NCBI GenBank assembly: GCA_035048495.1
Contig: CM068541.1
Span: 8,129,929-8,193,928 of the forward strand
Length of the DNA stretch: 64,000 nt
Direction of reading: 5' to 3'
DNA from: Euptelea pleiosperma
Taxonomy: Eukaryota; Streptophyta; Magnoliopsida; Ranunculales; Eupteleaceae
Shown one piece after another: positions 23,626 through 34,901 of this stretch. Both the position numbers and the translations under genes were made by a program. Below the pieces are notes generated by a model that worked only from the letters and a program-made list of their open reading frames with translations, did no database searches and was not told where the DNA came from. How positions within the stretch are numbered: position 1 is the stretch's first letter; each line of letters begins with the position of its first letter.

Positions 23626-24075
23626 AGGAGGCCACTACTCTCTTCCTCAAAGCCTGTGGTATCAGTATTGGACAGCAGATCTACGCTTGTCTGTTGAAGA
23701 ACAATGGTGTTTTTGATGATGTCTTTGTGTTGAATTAACTTCTGGATATGTACTTCAAGTGTCACCAAAATGGATTTGCAATGTGGGTTTCTAGGAAATT
23801 GCCCAACACAAGTCAACTTCTTGCAATATTATGGTTTTTGAGATCTTAAGTTCTACTAATATGAAGTTTGCACAGAAGTTGTTTGATGAAATGCCTAACA
23901 GAGATGTCGTCTCTTGGAATGCAATGGTGGGTGCTTATGCAAATTTCAGAGAATTTGAAAATGTTTGTTAATTGTTTGACAAGATGCCGGAGAGAAATAT
24001 AGTCTCATGAAACGTGTTGATTGCTGGATTTTCTTAGAATGGCCAGAATGACGAGGCTTTGTCAATTTTTCAACC
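23626..24075 (+). pseudogene. Degenerate PPR protein fragment
   Basis: The translation over at least two frames shows clear PPR motifs: KACGISIGQQIYACLLKNNG, LLDMYFKC, then after a frame change KLFDEMPNRDVVSWNAMVGA, LFDKMPERNIVS and NVLIAGFS. Several in-frame stops (after FVLN, after FENVC, after NIVS) and a frameshift break it. The order matches a PLS-class PPR protein, but only about four motifs remain and no E or DYW domain was seen. A small hairpin repeat follows at once at 24084. It is unrelated in position to the intact gene at 6914. Confidence 0.75.
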
Positions 24076-24083
24076 AAACAATA

Positions 24084-24160
24084 GGAAATGGTATTCCAAG
24101 AAGTTGGTTTCCAGGAAGTGGCGTTTCCAGGAAAACCCACTTCTTGGAATACCATTTCCC
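24084..24160. repeat. Near-perfect 77-bp hairpin
   Basis: The arms GGAAATGGTATTCCAAGAAG and its complement CTTCTTGGAATACCATTTCC enclose a short second inverted repeat (TTTCCAGGAA...TTTCCAGGAAAA). It resembles a tiny MITE inserted at the edge of the PPR pseudogene. Confidence 0.65.
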
Positions 24161-24284
24161 ACGAACCAAAGGCAGCCATAGAGAGAGTCGAAATCTGTTG
24201 CATGCTGCAGATGACATGGCCCTAAATGGGTTATTAACCAGATCGTATATGAAATTCAGAGACAATGACCCTCCTAGACTCGTT

Positions 24285-24460
24285 GGTTCTATTTGTTTGG
24301 ACAAGAATGATACGCCTTATATTAGAGCCTAGGCTTACATCTTATTTTACTAAGTCGCACTCAAATTCAACGGTTAAAAATGAACCCATGAAGACGACTC
24401 CAATCAAATGCCTAGAAATCACTAATCAGGTTGATCTTTATACCCTAGGAGATTAAGTTT
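24285..24460 (+). repeat. Foldback family, diverged partial copy
   Basis: ACGGTTAAAAATGAACCCAT, CGACTCCAATCAAATGCC and TAGAAATCACTAATCAGG match the inner region of the foldback family. Both outer arms are missing or unrecognisable. Confidence 0.5.
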
Positions 24461-25065
24461 GATGTTTTTCAATACCATTAAAGGAATTAATTTTCAAGGA
24501 TTTATTTACCTCTTCCAGTAAATATTTTCTCATTTGTCAAAAATACCCCTATTATTTCACATTTGATTTCTAAAGATAGACAAAGATAGTTTTGTTTGAG
24601 GGTAACTTTCATAGAATGTGGAAAATATTTACTAGAACAGATAAAATGCTCACTGGATTAAGAGGAGTCATAAAGCTAAAATCCGTTGATCTAGAAAACT
24701 TTCATAGGTAAGAATCATATCTAGAAAACTACATGGGTAAGCCGTAGATGGACCTATATCCCAAATATCAGCCCGATGGTGATCTACTTATCTACATGGG
24801 TAAGCCCTTAGGACTTATTTTGGGTGAGGATGATCTACTCACCATTGAGATCATCGTCGTAAGTCCAAAAATAATCAGGCCAGTCTGAGTTTTCTGACCC
24901 CACCATTCCTCACCCAAAATCAGCGGCTCTCCCATGTGGACCCTAGTTCACTCGTTTGAGTCAAACCACGGTGACCTTATAAGAACCAAATAAGTCTTCA
25001 TGATTGGTTTCCTACACATCATCGTGATTCGTGAAGCTTCAGATCGGAAAACCTCTCGAACAGCT

Positions 25066-25180
25066 ACGTGTCCCCACGCGTCCATTAACGTTTGCGACAT
25101 TGCACCAAGAAAAGCCACGTAAGACCCAAAAACTGGAACAGATAAACATGTATTTGCCCACCACCGCCTCGGTTATATAT
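25066..25180 (+). promoter_or_regulatory. Oleosin promoter: ABRE-like motifs and TATA box
   Basis: ACGTGTC at 25066-25072 is an ABRE core, and a further ACGT core occurs in GCCACGTAAG near 25112. TATATAT at about 25174-25180 is a good TATA box some 60 bp before the start codon. ABREs bound by ABI5-type bZIP factors are typical of seed oleosin promoters; activity here is inferred. Confidence 0.55.
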
Positions 25181-25235
25181 TATCCTCCATCTCCAACACG
25201 AAGCCCAAGAAAGCCAGAGAGGTCAAAGAGAAACA

Positions 25236-25676
25236 ATGGCCGATCAACAGATATCGATCGGCGGGCCCCACCAAGTTACCAACAGGTCCATCCTCTATGC
25301 AACACTAGCCGGCTTAGCCATTGGAGGTCCGCTACTCGGCATGATGGGGTTCAGTCTTATCGCATCAATTACAATTCTCCTAATAAGCTCCCCTCTTCTG
25401 TTCCTCTTTAGCCCCATCTTGATTCCCGCTGCGTTGTTCCTCCTCGCCGCCATGGCTGGTTTCGCTGCTGCAGCTGCTATGGCATTAACAGGAATTTCTG
25501 CGTTTGTGTGGATTTTGCGGGGCATTCGTGGCACTGTTGGGTTCGACGGTGGGATAACGGAGAAGTTGACAGTGTGTGGTCAGAGAGTGAGGGAGAAAGG
25601 GAAGGAGTGGGCTGAATATTTGCAACAAACAGTGCAAGAGAACCGCCCCGATGAGAATAAGGTGAATGGAGGTTGA
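25236..25676 (+). CDS. Oleosin, low-molecular-weight type
   Basis: This 146-residue intronless protein coats oil bodies. A hydrophobic hairpin enters the triacylglycerol core, and the polar ends lie on the surface and prevent droplet fusion. A short polar N-terminus (1-18) is followed by a long uncharged stretch (about 19-95) with the family's proline knot, P53-x5-S59-P60-x3-P64, at the turn. The C-terminus (from about 96) is amphipathic and charged (EKLTVCGQRVREKGKEWAEY). There is no sign of the longer C-terminal insertion of H-form oleosins, so I call it the L form. The ATG at 25236 has a good context (AACAATGGC). The frame is intact. Its promoter carries ABRE-like motifs, which fits seed or pollen expression. 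The transposon nest at 26011 begins 335 bp after the stop codon. Confidence 0.95.
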   Translation: MADQQISIGGPHQVTNRSILYATLAGLAIGGPLLGMMGFSLIASITILLISSPLLFLFSPILIPAALFLLAAMAGFAAAAAMALTGISAFVWILRGIRGTVGFDGGITEKLTVCGQRVREKGKEWAEYLQQTVQENRPDENKVNGG

Positions 25677-26311
25677 GTTGGGACTGGGAGAAGAGAAGGA
25701 GAGGTTTTAGTTGTGGGTTTTATTTAATCTGGTAATGCTGTTTTTTTTGTGTTGAGAGTTGCTGTTAGGTTTATTTTACGTACGTGTATTTGTTAGTGAA
25801 CCTCTTCCTTTTACATAGCTCACGAGGATGCATTTTTGTAAAAACAGGAAAAAAGAACTTGCGATTACTCTGGGATAGCATAGTTCCAGGTTAAGCTAAA
25901 AACCAGTTTGGTCGGGCTATTGTTTTCTTCGAGGTGAAACCGGGATACAGTAAAACCATGAACCCTAAGACCCCTCATTAATACACGCGGTCCACATTCT
26001 TGATCTGGACCCTTGTTAGAAATAATGGGAGTTTTATTCGATTTTGGATTTAAAAAATCTGGTAAAAAATTCACCAAAAGGGAAATATGCGGCATATGGT
26101 TTATACGTGGTGGTGTTTTATACGTGTCACTTTAAAAATTCAAAAATCAAAATTTCGGTACCTTTTGAAAGGGAGTCAATATATTTAATAATAGAGTTAC
26201 GTAGTCTAATGTAATATGGCTACGGAAAAATTCCTTACATGTTGTAAGGGAGTCAATATAGTACTTTAAGTTGAGTAAATTAAAAAATAGGTTTTGTTCT
26301 AATTATTTTTA

Positions 26312-28621
26312 GGGAATTTTTGACATATCCTCCACGTGTTCTTCGAAATTTGGCATACTCCCCGCATTTTGAAAAAGCTGACATATCCTCCTGTGGGGGA
26401 AAAATATCTGATCTAACCAACACAATCTTCGAGGTCAGACGATTTGTATCTTGATGATGATTGGACGACTTCGATGTTTCAGGATGAAACTGCTTTCTCC
26501 ACTGCGAAGGATATGATGATTTTCAGATGAGATGTGGTTGTACCTGTTGATAACACTTCGCGCTCAAGTCAGTATAGGATGTGTAACAGGGTTCAGGAAA
26601 ATAGTAAAATATTTCAGAGTTTAGGCTATCTGGATCTGGAGAGCAAGATCCTATTCTCAGTCCTGAGGGTCCTGTATTTATACCCTCAGAACTGGCGTGA
26701 CTCACTTTCCACGTGCCTAGTTGTCGTCGATCAGTTATGATCTAGAGAGATTCAGTTATGAAATATAATCTTCTTGTTAGATCCTAACTTCCCTTATTCG
26801 GTTACATATGAAATGACTGATGTGGCACTCTTCGTGTCAGATATTCGAATAAGGGGACGTCGAAGCTGCAATAGTCAAACTAACTACTATGCTGTCAATA
26901 TTGCTCATTAGATAAGCCACTAACTGTATTTATAGTTTAGAATACTTATTTCACTTGTAGAATCTCGTATACTTCTCGGGATTGATAGAAATCTAATTTC
27001 GTCAAGTATGAAGCTGATCTTCTTGAGATAAGAAGAATGTTACTCCCGGCGAATAGGTTGTTTGTTCTTGTCTAGATGAGGTGAACGTTGGTCCCGTCAA
27101 GTAGGCCATCTGATCTTGTCGGGATATATTGAATATCATTCCCGTTAAGGATGATAACTAAACTTGTTGGGATGAATTTGAATGTTGATCCCCTCATATA
27201 TATTGTTGAGTTTGTCGGGATAAGTGGAATATCAATCCCGTCAAGGATGTTGGGATGTGTTGAATGTTAATCATGTCAAGAATGTTGTATGAACTTGGCA
27301 GGAGATAATCGCCACTTATACCAAGTAGGCTGCTGGACCTTGTCGGGATGAGATAATTGTCACTCCCGTCAAGGTGGCCATTCTGACCTTCCCGTTAAGT
27401 AGATCGATCATTAATGTATCGGGCAAGATTTAAATACTTTTACGACATATTAATGGCTGTAACTTCAATGCGTTCCGTAACCAATCCTGCCCTGAGATAT
27501 TTTCTTCTGATAATTTCAATCTGAGACGTGGTGCTTCTATTAATAGAAGACGTATGACAGGGATATTGGACTAGTTATGGCCTCTGATGATTCCTTCGGT
27601 GCATTTATTCACGCATGCTAGACGATAACACGCGTCGTCGTTCTGTTTACCGTACGTGTGCTGTCAATACACGTGTCATCATTTTATTTATTAGAAAATA
27701 CGGTACCCACACCCTCTTTGACCCGGTCCATCCTCTTAGACCGTCATGGACTAACATTTTTTTTTTGAAAAGGACCAAGTTACCCTTTCTACAAAATCGT
27801 GGGTTTGGGAGAAAACCCCAACCCAAATTAAACGTCTGTGGTGATGGCCACGAGATCATTTTTTTCTGCATAAAAGGCTTCTTCTAGGATGCTTTGGTTG
27901 ATTCATTCAGGTATGAGTTTTGTTTCATGGTCAATTTAAATGATCCCCCAAACTTTTGGACGGTTTTGATTCATGAACAATGTGCAGGAAACCCATTTAA
28001 ACGTTCCTTGTCCACAGTTGTGTTGTGAGTGTGGTCCCATCTTAGTTTGCTCAAGTTCAACGGCAATGAAGAGCTGCAGGGCGTAGATCCACCACTGTAT
28101 TTCTTGAGCAAAACCCATGCTTTCAATAGTTCCCCATTGAAGATCTCAATCTTACCTGTCATTTTAACTTCATACATTTTTTTTTGTTCAACTTCATCTT
28201 TTTTAATAAACTTGTTCTCTATTTATTTCTAACATTTGAGATTTTTTACCAAACGGGTAGACCATGAGGATTCGGATTTTGAGAGCTCAGCCGTCTGAAT
28301 CCTCTAAACATAGCAATTCTTATCGATGAGTTAATGAAGGTCTTTTGTGAATTGGGTTTATTTGCATCAAAGCAAAAGTTGCTAAGTTTGACTGTCCTCC
28401 GCGAATTGATAAAAGGGTCTTGATGAGGGAAGGATTCTTCTCTTGGACAATCTTTGTGAAGAAAGGGGCGATTTTGTCATTTTAAAAAAAATTGTTAGTC
28501 AATGACAGTCTAACGACGGTCAAAGATGGTGGACTGGGTCACAGGGGGGTATGTCAATTTTTTCAAAACGTAGGAGGTATGTCAATTTTCGAAGAACACA
28601 TGGGGTATGTCAAAAATTCCC
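26312..28621. mobile_element. Mutator-like element nested in the hAT, 9-bp TSD
   Basis: The TIRs are roughly 80 bp, beginning GGGAATTTTTGACATATCCT on the left and, in complement, GGGAATTTTTGACATACCCC on the right, with the shared inner words GTGTTCTTCGAAA and TTTTGAAAAA. The perfect 9-bp duplication TTATTTTTA lies at 26303-26311 and 28622-28630. It contains a solo LTR (26391-27730). The remaining inner DNA (27736-28540) has open stretches on both strands but no domain I recognise; a captured gene fragment is possible. Confidence 0.82.
26391..27730 (-). mobile_element. Solo gypsy LTR nested in the MULE
   Basis: This 1.34-kb sequence begins CTGTGGGGGAAAAATATCTG, the complement of the LTR end at window position 1, and ends at CCCGGTCCA. 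TCCTC flanks both sides (26386-26390 and 27731-27735), a 5-bp TSD as LTR integrases make. No internal gag or pol is attached, so it is a solo LTR. Repeated GTCGGGATGAG/CCCGTCAAG phrases inside are the ancestral form of the minisatellite at 51940. Confidence 0.7.
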
Positions 28622-29089
28622 TTATTTTTATCTTTAGCTAAATAAAATATAAAGACTTGTGATTCAAGTAATTTTTGTTTTTTTTACTTTAATCTCATAT
28701 CGGAAAAATAAGTGATAGTTAAGGGAGTTTGAGTTGTATAAATAGGACTAGAAGATAAGGGGAAAAATATACTTACATTCATGGGGGTCAATAGGTGATC
28801 AAAAAGGCAAATTCATTGCACGGCTATCGCTTAAGATCTATCGAAGTAGTAAAGTGATGGAGGGACAGAGAAAAAACAACGGGCATGGTCCGCTGTTTTT
28901 GGACCGATTTTTCAAAGAATTTTTCAAAAAGTCTTAAAAACACGTTCAATTCGTTTGAGCTTGAAAAAATCAGATTTTTTTTTGAATTATTCAAATATTC
29001 GGATGAATAAAACTTTTCTTAAAAAAACATAAAATTCGCGAATTAATCCCGAATTAAACGGATGATTGCTAACAACGATCTGGACCGTT

Positions 29090-29345
29090 GTTTTGCCCAC
29101 CATTTAGACTTTAGTGGACTTAAAAAGACCAAAGATTAGTCAGATTGGTGAGTTCTAGCAGTTGGATACGAGTCTTTTCTTGGGTTAATTTTTTTTACGG
29201 TAGGATACTAAAATTATTTTGGATATTCAAATTCAATGGCTAGAAATCACCAATAAGGTTGATTTTGGTGGGTAGTACATTAAAGAGTGGGCAGGACAAC
29301 ATCCGCCCGTGTCAGTGGTCTCCAAGAGTAACACGTCGCATATTC
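29090..29345 (+). repeat. Foldback family, diverged copy
   Basis: AATGGCTAGAAATCACCAAT, GGTTGATTTTGGTGGGTAG and GTCAGTGGTCTCCAAGAGTA match the loop and right inner half of the foldback family. The left half is weak. Confidence 0.5.
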
Positions 29346-29370
29346 GACATTGGGTGAGCCTCTTATAAAA

Positions 29371-30689
29371 CTAGTGTTATTGGCACGGGCTAAGAAATAA
29401 AAAATAAAAATATTAATGAAACTATTTTTTTAAAAAGTGAAATATATTTAAAAAATAAAATATAAAAAAATGAATGTTTGCCAAATTTAATGTGTTAATT
29501 TTTTTTGGCAAATTAGCTGTGCCCAATTTTTTATTTTATTTTTAGTACACATTTTTTATGAAAATATTAATTTTAAGATTTTATTTATTAAACAATGCTA
29601 TGTTTATTAAATCATCTTGGTTATTAATTTTGAATCATATTTTGCATTTGTGTATAGATAAGAGATCATATCATCATATGATCAGAGATATTGCCCATTA
29701 ACAAAAGGCAGAGTTATTACTTAAGAGACGGGCGCGGGACACTAAATTAGAATAAATTAAGTTAATAAATAAACTAAAAGGATAAAATAAAATATTAAAG
29801 GAGTAAAGAACTCTTTTCGTTTGGGGTTTCGTCTCTCGTTTTAAATCTATATTAAACTTGTCCATACACAATTATAATGAATAGAAAAGAAAAAGTCTAA
29901 AATCTTCCGTTTTACGCTATAGACTCTTCACTTTCTCGTGATGACTCAAATATGAAACCTACTCCCATGACGATGGTCTTCGACAATAGAAGTTGCGAGT
30001 GACGATTTTTCCTCCGTAAGTTACACTCTCGTTGGGTAGACTCTCAAATTACTGCACTTGTAATAGCCTCTAGAAAAAATCAAGATGGAAGAATTTAAGA
30101 TCTTGCCTTGACATGCATAAGTTGAATATGATAAATCACAAAAGCTAAATCAACAATGGAAAAAATAAATGTCGCCATAAACAACAATTGTTTAGCACAC
30201 ACCATTAATGATGTCACTTTCGGAGCCACTTCCATGATTCCATCCATTGTACTTCGTCATGAGGTTTCGACCAGATCTATCATAACCATCCAAGAAAGAG
30301 AATTCTAGATCTACCCTACACCGTAGCAAAAGTGTTGGGTACGTTTCATATGTTGTAAAACCCATACCTAAAACAATTCCGCGGGAGAGATGTGTTAGTA
30401 GAGGCATCACAAATCCAATTCTCTATGTAATCTTCACAAATGATGATTATGAAAGGAATGAAATTCCCTTTAGAGGTACGGTTAAAGATATATTTTGTAA
30501 ATTGGGATTTAAGTAGGGAAATAGAGAACGATTAAGAAACAGATAGATATTTTTGGAAAATGGGAGATACTTAAGGAAAGAGAAGAAGTAGGAGAGACAT
30601 TTGGGAATTTATAGAGAATGCCTTGTAATATGATGTGGAGGACAGAGAAGAATGCTGCTCACTTCTCTGCATTAGTATAGATATATAGA
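29371..30689 (-). mobile_element. Non-autonomous Helitron
   Basis: Read on the minus strand it starts TCTATATATCTATACTAATG after a host A and ends GCCCGTGCCAATAACACTAG before a host T. That is the TC...CTAG structure and A/T target of Helitrons, without a TSD. The usual hairpin before CTAG is incomplete: only one GCCCGTGC arm is clear. No Rep/helicase frame is present. An open stretch at 30192-30410 on this strand may be captured DNA but is unrecognised. Confidence 0.7.
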
Positions 30690-30794
30690 TTTTGTTCAAC
30701 GACTTAGTATAGACGTGACAAATGCACATATGTTAAAATAGGAGAGTCTGCATGAGCTTGTGGGACTAAGTTTTTCCAATAGGAATACAATAAT

Positions 30795-32060
30795 TAGGGC
30801 TGTCAAAAGGTCGGGTCAAAGTAGGATCTAGCCCAACCCTAGCTACCCTCAGTTGTAAGGGTGAGGCTCTAACCCTTCAGGGCCTGACCCTACCCTCCTG
30901 GGTAGGGTCAGGTCAAGGTAGAATCCGAGCTTAAAAGAAGAACATTAAGAAATATAAAATTTTAAAGTAAAAAAAGTGCATGCTTGAATAATGCACTTGG
31001 CTTGGTAAACATGTTTCCTCGTTTTAATCTTACATAGATTTTTTAACAAAATAATTTATTAATGAATGAACATAATTTTTTCGCCATAGGATTCACCGTT
31101 AAGGTTTGAAAATGAAGCTTTTAGTGTTTTTGAAAACCTTGATAAAATAAATAAAATATAATAAATTTACACTACCAAAAAAAGTCAATTTTAAATTGCT
31201 TCTTAAAATTTTCAAAATAGGAACGGTTTTGCGTAGTAAACAGCTCAACTATTTGGAAATGGTTCAAAACTTTTCTAAAATTATATTTTTTAGTTAAAAA
31301 TAAGCACAACTTAATTTGCCCTTTGTTGAGGGACGGGTCGGGCTCTATTGAGAGTTTTGGCAATTCTTCCAAAATTGCCCCTACTATCACTCATGCACAA
31401 CTCGTGCCACATACTGAGTCTAAAATTAAGTCTAATTTAAGGGAGTACCTTCAATGTTGTGGCTTCTAGTGTATTGAGGATGTGCACATGAAATGATTAC
31501 CGTTGCGGTGCGGGTGACAATGGCCCTCTTGTAAGGGGAATCGACCTTACCAAACCTTTTGAAAGCCCTGAAAAGAAGGGTTTTTTTTTTTTTTCTCAAG
31601 CCCTTAGGGCCGGACTGGGCTCAAATATGTAAGACCCTTTTAAATAATGGTCGGAACATATAGAAAATTTTCAACCAGTGTTTTGATTACCGGGAACTTA
31701 ATTTTAAAAAAAATTGGCCCTCATGAACTGAAGGTCAGCCTGTAATTTTGGCCCATGGCCCGGGCCAGTTCAGTCCGATGTGGTCTACGGGCCGAGGTCC
31801 ACTCCTTTGAAGCCCAGCCCGAAAATGGCCTGACTTTTTTTTTTTTTTTTTTACTTTTTCTCATTTTTTTTAAAAATTGACTGGACCTAACCCGGGCTAA
31901 GGCCAAGCCTAGCTCGAGGCCCGTCCCCACGGTCTTGGGCCGGGCCTGGGCCTAGGCCCTAGAGCCCAGTCAGGCCCAACACTATAACTACTGTCCAACC
32001 TGGCCTGGCCCCAGCTCGACCCGGCCTGCGCCTAGGGCCGGGCCAGACCATATTAATAAA
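30795..32060. repeat. GC-rich degenerate repeats
   Basis: TAGGGCTGTCAAAAGGTCGG near 30797 and blocks of GGGCC/GGCCC words (30800-30930 and 31720-32045) look like ends and bodies of hAT-like MITEs common in plants. Ends cannot be paired with confidence. A poly-T run lies at about 31837. No gene was found. Confidence 0.4.
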
Positions 32061-32188
32061 ATTTTGAACCTACATCATTTTAAACTTGCATTTTTTTAGT
32101 GGATGAAGATTTGTTGCTACACAATTTGCTAACCGTGCCGATAATAACCCTCAGATAATTATTTTTGAAAAAATGTTCAAATCTATTA

Positions 32189-33595
32189 TCTATACCAAAG
32201 CTCGGCACTGCTGAGGTGGCGCTCTCTCCATCTTTTTCCCAACATTTTTTTCGAAAATACCCTCCATATTTTTTTCAACATTTTTTCCAAAAATATCCAT
32301 ACACTCAACTTTATCTCTCCTCTATTTACTCATTCTCATAACTATACCTCTCCTTAAATCCCTCATCAATTCTTAATTTCCCTACCAATAAAGACGTGTT
32401 CTCTTTCTTATTTTAATAAATCTCTCTTTAAATCCCTCATCAATTCTTAATTTTCCTACCAATAAAAACATGTTCTCTTTCTTATTTTAATAATTCTATC
32501 CCTATTTACCATAAATAAAATTCTCCACCTTCTTTCAATTCTCAATATATCTTTCTCTTTCTTAAATAGAAAATCTCTTATACTATGTAATACCTCTCAT
32601 ACCATAAATAAAAAATCTCTTATATATATATATATATATACTAAAGCTCGGCACTGCTGAGGTGGTGCTCTCTACATCTTTTTTACATTATTTTTTTTCA
32701 AAAATACCCATATTCATTCTCTCAACCAAAATTAATGTTACCTTTTGAAAATTTTCCTTCTCCAAAACGGCTTCTTTTGGACTCTTCCTTCTCTAAACCG
32801 TTTCTTCTTCCAATCAAGATTGTCGCTTCTTCTCCTTAAACTCCTCTTCAAGCTTTACAACTTCTTCTTTTCCTAAAACTTTCCTTTACATATTCTATTT
32901 CCAAAACGTCGCACCATTCTCCAATTATTTCCTAAAATCTCTCCATCAGCTTTTAAAACATCGCACTATTCCTTAATTATTTCCTAAAATCTCTCCATCA
33001 ATTTTTAAAAACGTCTCTATAAATATTATTTGATTTCCTTCCAAAACATTACGTCTCATTCTCACGTGCCTACAAAATAAATCATCTTTTATCTATTCCC
33101 TACTCTCCACCCAACGCATCCACTAAGATTAGATTATCTGGTGAGGGAAGATTTGAAAATCGCCATTAAATGTGGTACGAACGTTGATTTTGCATAGAGA
33201 AGGATGATGAAATTTGGAATTGGGACCTTCAAAAAACCTACGTCCCATTCTCATCGTCGTCAAAAGAAATCCTTTTTATCTATTCCCTACTCTCTACCGA
33301 CGAATCCACTAAGATTGGATTATCTGGTACAGAATGCTCTGGAAGTTGCCATTAAAACTGAACATTGATGCAGTAGAGGAGGATAAAGTTTAGGATTGGG
33401 ATAACAATGTACAAAAATTGTTGGCATTGCAAGCATCGTGTTTCCTCTATTAAGCAATAATTAGATGTATGGGTTTTCTTGGTTAGATTATGAATATTGT
33501 CATTTATGCTATTATTGGGCATGTCAAAAAAATTATTTCAATATGTAAATTATTTTAACAGTGCCCGTGCTTTAGCACGGGCTATTGATTACTAG
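32189..33595 (+). mobile_element. Non-autonomous Helitron
   Basis: The 5' end is TCTATACCAAAGCTCGGCAC after a host A. The 3' end has the hairpin GCCCGTGC-TTTA-GCACGGGC (33563-33582), nine bases, then CTAG (33592-33595) before a host T. This is a textbook Helitron terminus. A second copy of the 5' end, CTAAAGCTCGGCACTGCTGA, lies at about 32641 after a (TA)n run, so two Helitrons or a duplicated 5' end share one 3' end. No Rep/helicase was seen; the interior is AT- and CT-rich with internal ~40-bp repeats. Confidence 0.82.
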
Positions 33596-33679
33596 TTTAA
33601 AATTTTAAAATAGGACTTTTCTTGGGTACCTGTCATGTGCACCGGCATGACTAAAACAAGTGACTGAAAATGGAACTCT

Positions 33680-33945
33680 TTATGGTAGTAGAGATTAAGA
33701 CTTGGTTTTGCTCTTTACCGAGTCAACTATTTAAAGGCCGAGTAAACTCAAAATTAAATGTTTTTTTTTTTTTGAATTTTTAAATTTTTTTACTATATTT
33801 TATAAATTTTCAAAGTTTTTTTTAATAAATATTAATTTTTATATATTTAAATATTTAATAATTAATTTAATTACTCGCCGAGTTGACTCCCGATTCCTTG
33901 AGGTGACTCGACCCAATGAACTTCCGAGTCGAGTCCGAGTTTTAA
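33680..33945. repeat. Foldback with GAGTCGA words
   Basis: TACCGAGTCAACTATTTAAA on the left and GAGTCGAGTCCGAGTTTTAA on the right surround an AT-rich core. It resembles the element at 60932-61325. Confidence 0.5.
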
Positions 33946-34764
33946 AACATAGGTCTAAATTACCAAGACACTCTCTACGTTGACAGAAACAGAAACGTAA
34001 ATCAACGGCCGTCAATCAATATATTGGCCAGTGGGCTCATAGCACATTTTCGGAACAAACTATCAAACATGTGGACCCACCTCCCATGAATTGATGAACG
34101 ACCCTTGATTCGCGTGACACCCTTTGGCAATGCGTAGAGGCAAAATTTTCTCCTCTTCATACGCATGGACCCATTAATCATTTCTCTAACCAATTCATTA
34201 ATCATTTTGGTAACTTGTGCATAGAAACAGCATACCGGGACCCACCAATCTATATCCTAAATCAGAGGCCAAAATAATCAACGTGATGATTGATCTCAAC
34301 CTTCCACCTTATTCTGATTCTTTCACACTTTCCGCGCGCGCGTGTTCCATGTACTCTCAATCTCAACTAATGTCCAGAAAATAATCCGCCGCTTATGAGT
34401 TGAGATTGAAGAATTTCTTATTTTGGTTTCTTAATTTGTAAGTTAGTCCAATTTCTTGAAGTATGGAAGTAACGTAGCGTCTTTAGCTTTTTTGGTCAGT
34501 GGTCACGGGTTAAGGTAAGCTTCTTCACGTTACAACGTACGTGACCTGTTATCTGCTACCCACTACTCTTATCTACGGTTGCAATAGATTGACACAAGTT
34601 TTATTTTTATTTTTTTGACACTAGATCACATGGGTGTGAGGCTCAATCGAGATGAATGAAGGATTGATTTTTGGTCAGATAATATCCATGGTATCTCCAA
34701 ATCGGCTTATTAGTATAAAAAGTGGATTGCAAGTTAAAAAATTTCGAACAGGCAATCTCTCTCA
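33946..34764. other. Spacer without recognised gene
   Basis: It contains a short (GC)n tract (CCGCGCGCGCGTG near 34331) and no supported coding sequence. The minus open frame at 34002-34205 has no recognisable features. Confidence 0.35.
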
Positions 34765-34901
34765 CTGTAATATCCAGGACCGGCCTTGTCGGGTGTGGAT
34801 TCTGAGAATCCAACGGCAAAAATGAATGCCAGCTCAGCACTATCACAACCGTTGGATTCTCAAAATTCACACCTGACAAGGCCTGTCCCGGGAGCCTGTA
34901 A
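34765..34901. repeat. 137-bp foldback MITE
   Basis: The left arm contains CCGGCCTTGTCGGGTGTGGA and TTCTGAGAATCCAACGG. The right arm is its imperfect complement, CCGTTGGATTCTCAAAATTC then ACACCTGACAAGGCCTGTCC. Arms are about 55 bp with a ~35-nt loop. Confidence 0.7.

Larger units (their letters stand above)
26011..29077. mobile_element. hAT-like element carrying nested insertions, 8-bp TSD
   Basis: The ends CCTTGTTAGAAAT and the complement of ATTGCTAACAACG are flanked by the perfect 8-bp repeat ATCTGGAC (26003-26010 and 29078-29085). The outer portions, 26011-26311 and 28631-29077, match in inverted orientation the intact 777-bp copy at 21264-22040, for example CTTTAGCTAAATAAAAT and GAAAGGGAGTCAATATA. 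All of 26312-28621 is a later Mutator-like insertion. Confidence 0.82.

Noticed and set aside
25031..25411. Open frame overlapping the oleosin in another frame
   Set aside because: It starts at GTG and covers the promoter and part of the oleosin; composition is non-protein-like, so it is a shadow.
27936..28235. Captured host gene exon in the MULE
   Set aside because: Open stretches on both strands suggest former coding DNA, but I could not match a family, so no gene is claimed.
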